From: Candidatus Nanohalarchaeota archaeon
GTDB taxonomy: Archaea > EX4484-52 > B79-G9
DNA length: 5,375 nucleotides
Direction: 5' to 3'
Assembly (NCBI GenBank): GCA_030594795.1
Contig: JAUVEK010000091.1
Location: 1-5,375, forward strand
Shown here: positions 1 through 5,113 of the stretch, in pieces
Layout of the letters: every line of letters starts with the position of its first letter
Position numbering within the stretch: position 1 is the stretch's first letter
Position numbers and translations under genes: made by a program
Notes under the pieces: generated by a model
The model's database searches: none
Seen by the model: the letters and a program-made list of their open reading frames with translations, nothing else
What the model was told of the DNA's origin: nothing

Positions 1-911
1 TTGAATTTTCTTGCGAGGTTGCGGGCTTTTTCGATTTTGCTGACTTTTGCGCCGTCGCCTAACGGGATATCTATCAGCACGTATTTTGAGCCTGCTGATT
101 TTTTCTTTGAAAGTACAGATGCTATGACCTGGCCCTCGGGGTCGAGTGACAGCGGGTATTCTGCGCGGATTAGTTTGTCGTCCACCGGTGCTATGTCAAG
201 TGAGCCGCCCCAGACAAGGCATGCGTTTGTCTTGTTGACTATGCGCTTTATCTCTCCAGGGGTGAATGAGACGTCGCAGAATACTTCCATTGTATCTGCA
301 GTGCCCGCAGGGGATGTGATTGCGCGCGAGCTTGTTTTCGGGATAGTGAGCCCCGCTGCTGCGACTATTGCTATGATTATGGGCGTTGTGCGGTTGCCCG
401 GGACACCGCCTATCGAGTGCTTGTCTACTATATATTTCTGGGGCCATGTCATTTGCTTTCCGTGCTTTATCATGGCTTTTGTTATGTTTATGGTCTCTCT
501 TTCTGAGAAGCCTTCGATATAGATGCCTGCGACAAGGGCGCCGAGTTCGACATCAGTCAGGCGGTTCTGATCTATCTCTTTTATGAGGGTATCAATTTCT
601 TCTTTTTTTAGCTCAATCCCGTCTAGTTTCTTTTTGATGATGTCAAGTGATTTTGGTTTAGGAGCTGGCCTTATGTGGATTATTGTGCCTTCTTTTATGC
701 CGTATCTTTTTGATTCTTTTCTCAGGCCGATATGGCCTGGTTTTATCATCGTGTGGGTTGTTTCAATGTATGCTGTTTTTGTTGTCTGTATGTATGTGAT
801 TTCTATCCTGTCGTGGGGCCTGAGCCCCAGGTCTTCTGCATCTTCTGTATTTAGTATGACTATAGGTATTCCCGGTTCAAAGTCCATGAAGCGGGCTTTT
901 AGTCTTAGCAT
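1..911 (-). CDS. deoA: AMP phosphorylase (archaeal DeoA / thymidine phosphorylase family), 3' end beyond window
   Basis: This is a cytosolic enzyme expected to convert AMP and phosphate to adenine and ribose-1,5-bisphosphate, the first step of the archaeal NMP pathway that feeds R15P isomerase and type III RuBisCO. The first 303 residues are present; the family is about 500 residues long, so roughly 200 lie past position 1. Residues 1-85 form the extra N-terminal domain of the archaeal enzymes. The family signature KHSIGGVPGNRTTP lies at 164-177, where phosphate and nucleotide bind in the family. PKTSSRAITSPAGTADTMEV follows at 191-210 and CLVWGGSLDIAP at 231-242. The ATG at 911 is one base after the trkH stop and has AGGCGAT just upstream, so the start is secure. 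It is the last visible gene of the trkA-trkH-deoA operon. Assignment to AMP rather than thymidine phosphorylase rests on the archaeal N-terminal domain and overall likeness to the Thermococcus enzyme recalled from memory; substrate choice is inferred. Confidence 0.95.
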   Translation of the reverse strand, partial: MLRLKARFMDFEPGIPIVILNTEDAEDLGLRPHDRIEITYIQTTKTAYIETTHTMIKPGHIGLRKESKRYGIKEGTIIHIRPAPKPKSLDIIKKKLDGIELKKEEIDTLIKEIDQNRLTDVELGALVAGIYIEGFSERETINITKAMIKHGKQMTWPQKYIVDKHSIGGVPGNRTTPIIIAIVAAAGLTIPKTSSRAITSPAGTADTMEVFCDVSFTPGEIKRIVNKTNACLVWGGSLDIAPVDDKLIRAEYPLSLDPEGQVIASVLSKKKSAGSKYVLIDIPLGDGAKVSKIEKARNLARKF

Positions 912-912
912 T

Positions 913-2295
913 TTATCGCCTGCTGAATATGTTGCTTATCAGTATTAATATCGGGAAGATTTCAAGCCTCCCGAGGAGCATGTTCAGGATGAGCGTAATT
1001 TTTGTTATTGCGCCTGCCTGTGCTATATCGATTATGTTCAGGCCGACTGTGCCTTGCGCGGACGTTACCTGGAAGAATGATTCTGTTGCAGAGTATCCTG
1101 CAAATATAAGGATCATGGTTCCGATTACAAGTGCAACAGTGTATGTGAATATTACTGTTCCGGTTAGCCTGATTGTGTTTTCATCTATTGGGGTCCCCTG
1201 TATTTTGAGCGGTATTATTGCGTTTCGCGGTGACACCATTTTTTTGATTGTCCATGGGACTGTCTTTAGTGAGATGATGAATCGCATCTGTTTTATGCCG
1301 CCCGCAGTTGACCCCGATGAGCTTCCGATGTACATGAGGATGGTCAGTATGAGTATTACCGGTGTTGACATGGGGGCTATTTCTGTTAGTGTGAATCCGG
1401 TGGCTGTCATTGCAGAGATTGTCTGGAATATGGATATTTTTGCCTCAGATGTGAGGATGTATATTGCGACAGAGGATATTATTATTATTACTGCCATTGA
1501 CCGGACTTCAACGTTTCTGAGTGCGTCTTTTATGCGCATTTTGAATATCTTGTCATGTATCATGAAGTTTATTGAGCCGGTCAGCATCAGTATGCAGATG
1601 ACACCGAGGGTTGCGTCGCCGGCTGTTGTGAATATATCACTTCTTACTATGAAGCCGCCGGTCGATATTGATGAGAAGGTTGTTGTGACTGCTTCAAATA
1701 GGTCGAGGCCTGAGAGGCGGAGCAGAAGCATACCGATTATTGAGTATGTGAAGTATATTTTCATCATTCTTCTTGTTGTATGATATATAGTGGGCTCGAG
1801 TTTTTCTGTGTAGCCCTGCGCCTCGTAGAGTGATGTTGATGAGGTGCGCAGGCGGCTTAATATCGAGAGGAATATGATTATTATTCCTATGCCGCCGAGC
1901 CACTGGGTTTCTGAGCGCCAGAACAGTATGCTTTTCGGGATTGCGGATGTATCTTCAATTACTGTCAGGCCTGTTGTTGTAAAACCGGACATCGCCTCGA
2001 AGAATGAGTTCAGGACAAGTGCATCGCTGCCTGCAAATATGGGGTAGTATGGTATTGAGCCGATGAATGAGAAGAATATGAATGTTATGGCTGTCAGTGT
2101 AAGGCCTTCGTTCAGGTCCAGCTGTGCCCGCCTGAAGTTCTTATCCAGTATGACCCCGCAGAATAGTGAGAGAATCATTGGTATTAAAAACATGGTGAGT
2201 GACTCATTGTAGATGAGCGCGACAGCTGTTGGCAGTATAAGAAATACTGCAAATATTTCAAGAAGAATGCCTAGGTATGCCAGGATGTTTTTCAA
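913..2295 (-). CDS. trkH: TrkH family potassium uptake channel subunit
   Basis: This integral membrane protein forms the K+-conducting pore of the Trk uptake system and is gated by TrkA. With a start at 2295 it has 460 residues, normal for the family. Four pore-loop repeats are visible, each with the filter glycine: TTTGLT near 106-111, ISTGG near 210-214, TATGFT near 297-302 and GTVGLN near 415-420. Other family marks are QWLGGIGIIII near 131-141, SSSGSTAGGIK near 325-335 and the C-terminal GRLEIFPIL near 442-450. I chose the TTG at 2295 because GGGAG lies 6 bases upstream, inside the last trkA codons, and the start then follows the trkA stop by one base, the same arrangement as trkH to deoA. 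An in-frame TTG at 2313 would add six residues and overlap trkA, but has no ribosome site. The gene is complete, with about ten hydrophobic segments. Confidence 0.97.
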   Translation of the reverse strand: MKNILAYLGILLEIFAVFLILPTAVALIYNESLTMFLIPMILSLFCGVILDKNFRRAQLDLNEGLTLTAITFIFFSFIGSIPYYPIFAGSDALVLNSFFEAMSGFTTTGLTVIEDTSAIPKSILFWRSETQWLGGIGIIIIFLSILSRLRTSSTSLYEAQGYTEKLEPTIYHTTRRMMKIYFTYSIIGMLLLRLSGLDLFEAVTTTFSSISTGGFIVRSDIFTTAGDATLGVICILMLTGSINFMIHDKIFKMRIKDALRNVEVRSMAVIIIISSVAIYILTSEAKISIFQTISAMTATGFTLTEIAPMSTPVILILTILMYIGSSSGSTAGGIKQMRFIISLKTVPWTIKKMVSPRNAIIPLKIQGTPIDENTIRLTGTVIFTYTVALVIGTMILIFAGYSATESFFQVTSAQGTVGLNIIDIAQAGAITKITLILNMLLGRLEIFPILILISNIFSRR

Positions 2296-2296
2296 A

Positions 2297-2953
2297 TTAT
2301 TCTCCCTTGACAAGTTTTAAGAGCCGCGGGACGCTTTCTGTTTTTGTGATGAATAATGCTACGTCTCCTGCCTCAATCCTGGTGTCTTTGTCTGCGATTA
2401 TCACTGTGCCGTTGCGGTAGATGCTTCCAAGAAGTGCGCCGTTTATTCTTGTGCCTAAACTGTCTCTTACACTGCTTGTTTCAGGTATTACGAGTTCGAG
2501 TATCTGCGCTTTCCCGTCGCTTATCTGCGCGACTACGCGCTCGCCTGCGCCGAGGAGTACGTTTGTGATCGATGTGATTGCTATTTGCGTTATCGGGATT
2601 ATCGACTGGATGCCGAGCTTTACGAACAGTTCTTCGTTGCCGGGCTCGTTGACTCTTGCTACGATGCGCGGCACTCCGATGCTTTTTGCTATCTCGCTTA
2701 TCATCATATTTGTCTTATCATCCTGCGTTGCTGCAACGATTGCGTCGCACTTTTCTATGCCTCCTTCCTCAAGCGTCACCATGTCAGATGCATCACCCTT
2801 GAGTACGAGCGCGTCAGTGTCGAGTGCTATCTCTTTTGCAATTTCAGGGTCTTTTTCGATCAGGGTTACCTTATGTCTCTCTTTTGAGAGGACTTTGGTG
2901 AGGTTTCTCCCGACATTTCCGCCGCCAGCGATTATTATTTTCGTGTGTATCAC
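2297..2953 (-). CDS. trkA: TrkA family potassium uptake regulator (RCK_N + RCK_C)
   Basis: This is the cytoplasmic gating subunit that docks on TrkH and controls K+ flux in response to bound nucleotide (NAD(H) or ATP/ADP in the family). The protein has 218 residues and one RCK unit. The N-terminal Rossmann domain shows GGGNVG at 10-15, an acidic end of the second strand at E33/D35, GDASD at 53-57 and ATQDDKTNM at 75-83. The RCK_C domain runs from about 140 to 215 and includes RIEAGDVALFIT at 192-203. Bacterial TrkA has two such units, so a dimer or tetramer ring is implied. It is the first gene of the leftward operon and is followed immediately by trkH. The GTG start at 2953 is the only standard one near the N-terminus, but it lies inside a GGTGAT ribosome-site sequence, so the exact first residue is uncertain by about three codons. 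Confidence 0.95.
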   Translation of the reverse strand: MIHTKIIIAGGGNVGRNLTKVLSKERHKVTLIEKDPEIAKEIALDTDALVLKGDASDMVTLEEGGIEKCDAIVAATQDDKTNMMISEIAKSIGVPRIVARVNEPGNEELFVKLGIQSIIPITQIAITSITNVLLGAGERVVAQISDGKAQILELVIPETSSVRDSLGTRINGALLGSIYRNGTVIIADKDTRIEAGDVALFITKTESVPRLLKLVKGE

Positions 2954-2957
2954 CTTT
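2949..2957 (-). promoter_or_regulatory. Shine-Dalgarno sequence AAAGGTGAT overlapping the trkA GTG start
   Basis: Minus-strand AAAGGTGAT matches the archaeal anti-SD (16S 3' end AUCACCUCC) over six or more bases, yet the annotated GTG start is part of the match. A site of this strength would normally serve a start 4-10 bases further on. The first codon there that fits the family N-terminus is ACG at 2944-2942, followed by AAA ATA ATA (T-K-I-I), where homologues have M-K-I-I. Confidence 0.5.
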
Positions 2958-3007
2958 TGTTTTTTGGGTGTTTTTTGTTAATGTTATTGTTTATATTGGC
3001 GTTGGTG

Positions 3008-3029
3008 TATATATATATTTGACTTTTCT
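3008..3029 (-). promoter_or_regulatory. Predicted promoter of the trkA-trkH-deoA operon
   Basis: Read on the minus strand, the sequence is AGAAAAGTC followed by AAATATATATATA, a purine-rich BRE and a TATA box. A start site about 26 bases downstream would fall near 2987, giving an A/C-rich leader of some 34 bases before the GTG at 2953. A second, weaker box, AATATAAAC at 2997-2989, could start transcription near 2966. This is a pattern match only. Confidence 0.55.
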
Positions 3030-3046
3030 TCGGTTTGTACAGTTTG

Positions 3047-3062
3047 GATATTTCACTATATC
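3047..3062. repeat. Small inverted repeat GATAT-N6-ATATC, possible operator
   Basis: GATAT at 3047-3051 and ATATC at 3058-3062 form a perfect 5-base inverted repeat around a 6-base spacer. It sits about 20-40 bases upstream of the leftward TATA box and about 75 bases upstream of the MC1 BRE/TATA, where an activator or repressor of the trk operon could bind. In AT-rich DNA a repeat of this size is often chance, so it is offered only as a candidate. Confidence 0.2.
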
Positions 3063-3130
3063 ACGCCATGTATTTTTGTTGGATTGCCTGTAAATTGACA
3101 ACATGCTTTGCCTTTTTCTGAAATGATTAT

Positions 3131-3148
3131 GCGAAGCTTTATATATTT
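3131..3148 (+). promoter_or_regulatory. Strong BRE/TATA promoter of the MC1 gene
   Basis: GCGAAGCTTTATATATTT combines a CGAAG BRE with a near-ideal TTTATATA box centred near 3143. Transcription would begin near 3168, about 147 bases before the MC1 ATG. A weaker TTTAAA at 3210-3215 could give a leader of about 78 bases instead. Strong promoter quality fits an abundant chromatin protein. Confidence 0.7.
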
Positions 3149-3167
3149 GCAGAATCAATTACAGCGC

Positions 3168-3315
3168 AGTTGATTGCATTTGGACTTTTGCATGTGGTGC
3201 ATGAGACTGTTTAAAGGAAAGTTGAGGGGCTGAGTGATTCGTTTTTTTGTGGGTCATGTGATTCCCTGACTTGCCAGTAAATTTTAGTATGATATGAAGA
3301 ACAGGAGGTTTTAAA
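3168..3315 (+). other. Predicted long 5' leader of the MC1 mRNA
   Basis: If the strong TATA box is the real promoter, about 147 untranslated bases precede MC1. The stretch is G-rich and has no tRNA or riboswitch that I recognise. It contains three TGCAT copies (3175-3179, 3189-3193, 3198-3202), two GTGATTC copies (3234-3240, 3258-3264), a T7 run at 3242-3248, and ATTTTA at 3281-3286, which could pair weakly with TAAAAT at 3312-3317 over the start codon. The T run after a G-rich stretch has no clear stem before it. Function is unknown. Confidence 0.4.
3303..3310 (+). promoter_or_regulatory. Ribosome binding site of MC1 (AGGAGGTT)
   Basis: AGGAGGTT is close to a full anti-SD match and lies 5 bases before the ATG at 3316. 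It fixes the MC1 start and is the strongest ribosome site in the window. Confidence 0.85.
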
Positions 3316-3603
3316 ATGGCAGATAAGAGAAATTTTGTTTTGATGAAAGGGGGTAAGGACACAGACTCTATCTTTACTGGAAGAGCACCCCGCCAGGCAG
3401 CACTGAAAGCAGCTAACAGAGGAATAACAGACATCAAGCTGAGAGAGAGAGGAACCAAGAAAGTGCATGTATTCAAGGGTTCCCGAAACCAGGTAGCTGC
3501 GCCAGCTAATGCACCTTCATGGATGGGCTCAAAAGTATGGAAGCCAGCTGTGAAGAAGGTCGGCATCGAGAGACTTGACAAAGGCAAGAAGAAAAAAAAG
3601 TAA
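3316..3603 (+). CDS. Non-histone chromosomal protein MC1
   Basis: This small, very basic nucleoid protein binds DNA as a monomer and bends it sharply; in methanogens it is an abundant architectural protein. The 95 residues match family length (about 90-105). Recognisable blocks are RNFVL at 5-9, IFTGRAPRQAALKAANRG at 19-36, LRERGTKKVHVF at 42-53, PSWM at 67-70 and VKKVGIERLD at 79-88. The protein ends in a lysine tail (KGKKKKK). Compared with my memory of the Methanosarcina protein, the loop after KAANRG is several residues shorter, the first loop tryptophan (in VFKAW) is replaced by VFKGS, and an extra tryptophan occurs at 75. The gene stands alone between its own promoter and terminator. 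Its sense strand is G- and A-rich, whereas the neighbouring operons have C-rich sense strands. Family assignment is firm; expression level is inferred from the promoter and ribosome site. Confidence 0.95.
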   Translation: MADKRNFVLMKGGKDTDSIFTGRAPRQAALKAANRGITDIKLRERGTKKVHVFKGSRNQVAAPANAPSWMGSKVWKPAVKKVGIERLDKGKKKKK

Positions 3604-3625
3604 GTTGAGTTGATTTATTTATTCT

Positions 3626-3665
3626 GGCACCGGATTTTTTCGGTGTTTTCTTTTTCTTTTTCGAA
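3626..3665 (+). terminator. Hairpin plus T-tract terminator after MC1
   Basis: CACCG at 3628-3632 pairs with CGGTG at 3641-3645 around an 8-base T-rich loop, with one possible G-U extension. A long T-rich tract runs from 3646 to 3665. Archaeal termination depends mainly on the T-tract, so either element would serve. It lies 25 bases after the MC1 stop. Confidence 0.7.
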
Positions 3666-3798
3666 TTTTTAACCCGTTATTAATGCCATTACTACCATCT
3701 CCTTTTCCATCCGACACACAAAACACCACATCAAGCGCAGATACAATTACTATGTTCTCCCACCCATAAGCCTTATCGCACCGCAATCCAGAAACACA
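3666..3798. other. Non-coding spacer, A/C-rich on the plus strand
   Basis: No gene, RNA or clear repeat was found here. One 28-codon reading frame, ATG 3683 to TAA 3769, has no ribosome site and no recognisable product. The stretch is strongly C over G (by hand count about 59 C to 13 G over 3661-3840), in contrast to the G-rich DNA to its left. Confidence 0.6.
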
Positions 3799-3817
3799 CC
3801 AAAACCTTTATTACAGA
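3799..3817 (+). promoter_or_regulatory. Predicted promoter of the mnh/mrp operon (leaderless)
   Basis: CCAAAACCTTTATTACAGA looks like a BRE (CAAAACC) followed by a TATA-like TTTATTA centred near 3811. A start site about 25 bases on falls near 3836, only about three bases before the ATG at 3839. Together with the absence of any Shine-Dalgarno sequence before that ATG, this predicts a leaderless transcript. Confidence 0.55.
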
Positions 3818-3838
3818 CCTAAACCCAAATAATAACCC

Positions 3839-4312
3839 ATGCACAAATTCAGTGTCTCATTCATACTTTTATTCCTCGGCTGGATAATGTTCACAGGCTC
3901 ACTCTGCCGGATGGAACTGCTTGCAGGAATAACAGTATCAATCATAATCGCCTGGATATGCGGAAAATTCATGTTCTTTGAATCACCATACCAGCTCTTC
4001 AACCCGAAATCCATCCTGAACCTGATCCTCTACTTATTCATCCTCCTCTACTCGGAACTAAAATCACACATAGACACTGCATCACGAATAATCACAGGCA
4101 ACATCAACCCCGCAATAATCAAAATCACCACACACCAGACAACAGACTTCACAAAAACACTTGTCGCAAACTCGATAACACTAACACCGGGAACCCTTAC
4201 CGTAAAAATAGGCAAAAACCACAAGGACCTCTACATCCACTGCCTGGACTACAGCCCGGGCAAAAACATTTCAGAACTATTCGAAAAGCACGCGAAAAAA
4301 GTGATTGCATGA
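3839..4312 (+). CDS. mnhE: MnhE/MrpE-type cation antiporter subunit (MbhA-like)
   Basis: This membrane subunit belongs to a multisubunit Na+/H+ antiporter or to the antiporter arm of a membrane-bound hydrogenase; the family is needed for assembly and function of the complex. Its 157 residues match family size. Hydrophobic segments lie near 6-22, 26-45 and 57-76. A soluble C-terminal part follows, with the diagnostic ANSITLTPGTLTV at 110-122. The ATG start is fixed by an in-frame TAA six bases upstream (3833-3835). No ribosome site precedes it, which agrees with a leaderless first gene. The stop overlaps the next start as ATGA. In Thermococcus the same order begins the mbh and mrp clusters, so the parent complex cannot be decided from this gene. 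Confidence 0.93.
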   Translation: MHKFSVSFILLFLGWIMFTGSLCRMELLAGITVSIIIAWICGKFMFFESPYQLFNPKSILNLILYLFILLYSELKSHIDTASRIITGNINPAIIKITTHQTTDFTKTLVANSITLTPGTLTVKIGKNHKDLYIHCLDYSPGKNISELFEKHAKKVIA

Positions 4313-4545
4313 TAATAGAATTCACATTCATAGCAGCAGGAACATTGCTCGTCCTAAGAGCAATCCTCGGCCCAACCTACGCAGACAGGGTAATTTCAAT
4401 AGACACACTCACAAATCTCGTAGTGCTCCTCATGGTAATCTACTCAATCAGGATAGGAAATCCCGTATACCTTGATACAGCACTCCTCTTCGCACTAATA
4501 TCCTATATCGCTATAATCGCGATCTCAAAACTGGTGAAAAAATGA
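4309..4545 (+). CDS. mnhF: MnhF/MrpF-type cation antiporter subunit (MbhB-like)
   Basis: This small three-helix membrane subunit of the Mrp/Mbh ion-translocating module has 78 residues (family about 80-95). Helices are visible near 3-20, 32-48 and 56-74. The conserved block is RAILGPTYADRVISIDTLTN at 17-36, with the family GPT..DRV..DTLTN pattern, followed by YLDTALLFALISYIAIIAIS at 54-73. The ATG overlaps the mnhE stop by four bases, and GTGAT lies three bases upstream of it, so translation is coupled to mnhE. It overlaps mnhG in the same way. Confidence 0.95.
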   Translation: MIIEFTFIAAGTLLVLRAILGPTYADRVISIDTLTNLVVLLMVIYSIRIGNPVYLDTALLFALISYIAIIAISKLVKK

Positions 4546-4868
4546 TATCTGAAATCCTCCTCACAATATCAGCACTCTTTGCCATAATCGGCGCAATCGG
4601 CTTCTTCCGCTTCCCTGACTTCTACACGCGGATCCATGCAGCCACCATGGTCACAGTCGGCGGCGCATGCCTCGCACTCGCATCACAGGCCCTATACACC
4701 CACACCCACCCGGTTCTGGGCCCGGACTACACAATAAAAATACTCCTCATAATCACATTCATCTTAATAACCAACCCCACAGGCACCCACGCACTCGCAA
4801 ACGCTGCCCACAGCACAGGCATCAGACCAAAAAAACTAGTAAAAAATGATATGGAGAATCACGCATGA
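4542..4868 (+). CDS. mnhG: MnhG/MrpG-type cation antiporter subunit (MbhC-like)
   Basis: This three-helix membrane subunit of the Mrp/Mbh module has 108 residues, typical for the family. The signature GFFRFPDFYTRIHAATMVTV is at 20-39 and NPTGTHALANAAHSTG at 78-93. Helices lie near 4-21, 36-52 and 64-78, with a hydrophilic tail. GGTGA lies five bases before the ATG, which overlaps the mnhF stop (ATGA). The E-F-G order is kept here without genes for MrpA to MrpD before it, as in archaeal Mrp and Mbh clusters, where the large subunits come later. Confidence 0.96.
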   Translation: MISEILLTISALFAIIGAIGFFRFPDFYTRIHAATMVTVGGACLALASQALYTHTHPVLGPDYTIKILLIITFILITNPTGTHALANAAHSTGIRPKKLVKNDMENHA

Positions 4869-5113
4869 TAGAAGCAATAATATTCAAGCTGCTGCTGATG
4901 GTAAGCATAATAACAGCAATAATAGCGATTCGCATGAAAGACCTGCTATATGCAGTCATCGTGCTCGCGATAGTTGACCTGTCACTTGCCGCCCTCTTCT
5001 TCATGCTCGCAGCCCCCGACATAGCAATAACGCAGGTCGCAGTCTGTGCAGCCCTTGCGACATTCATATTCATGATAACAATCCACAAAACAGAAAGGAG
5101 AGAAGGGCCATGA
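4865..5113 (+). CDS. DUF4040 / MbhD-like subunit (equivalent to part of the MrpA C-terminus)
   Basis: This small membrane protein corresponds to a piece of the C-terminal region of bacterial MrpA, which archaea encode as a separate subunit (MbhD in the Pyrococcus hydrogenase, EhbD-like). Its 82 residues form three helices near 4-22, 27-47 and 54-73. The family block LAAPDIAITQVAV is at 48-60, followed by AALATFIFMITI at 62-73. The APD(I)A.TQ motif carries the acidic residue D52, and K25 lies before the second helix; both are candidates for the proton path by analogy with MrpA. GGAG lies about nine bases upstream of the ATG, which overlaps the mnhG stop by ATGA. Confidence 0.9.
   Translation: MIEAIIFKLLLMVSIITAIIAIRMKDLLYAVIVLAIVDLSLAALFFMLAAPDIAITQVAVCAALATFIFMITIHKTERREGP

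Noticed and set aside
1..522. Long open frame on the plus strand, 173 codons
   Set aside because: It lies opposite the deoA coding sequence, which carries clear family motifs on the minus strand; the plus-strand product resembles nothing known.
929..1783. Open frame of 284 codons opposite trkH
   Set aside because: It is a mirror of the trkH coding sequence, produced by the codon bias of a hydrophobic gene. It has no ribosome site, and the trkH pore motifs are on the other strand.
2421..2981. Open frame of 186 codons opposite trkA
   Set aside because: It is a shadow of trkA, whose Rossmann and RCK_C motifs are on the minus strand.
3008..3018. TA dinucleotide run as a repeat locus
   Set aside because: Only 11 bases long and better explained as the TATA box of the leftward operon.
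3192..3233. 13-codon frame in the MC1 leader, a possible upstream leader peptide
   Set aside because: It has no ribosome site and no codon run suggesting attenuation; a frame this short is expected by chance.
3110..3300. C/D box-like words (CTGA, GTGATTC, ATGATAT) suggesting a guide RNA
   Set aside because: No pair of proper C (RTGATGA) and D (CTGA) boxes occurs with correct spacing and terminal stem.
3159..3587. Open frame of 142 codons opposite MC1 and its leader
   Set aside because: MC1 explains this stretch, with matching family sequence, ribosome site and promoter on the plus strand.
3683..3769. 28-codon frame in the spacer before mnhE
   Set aside because: No ribosome site, low-complexity Ser/Thr/Pro product, and no recognisable family.
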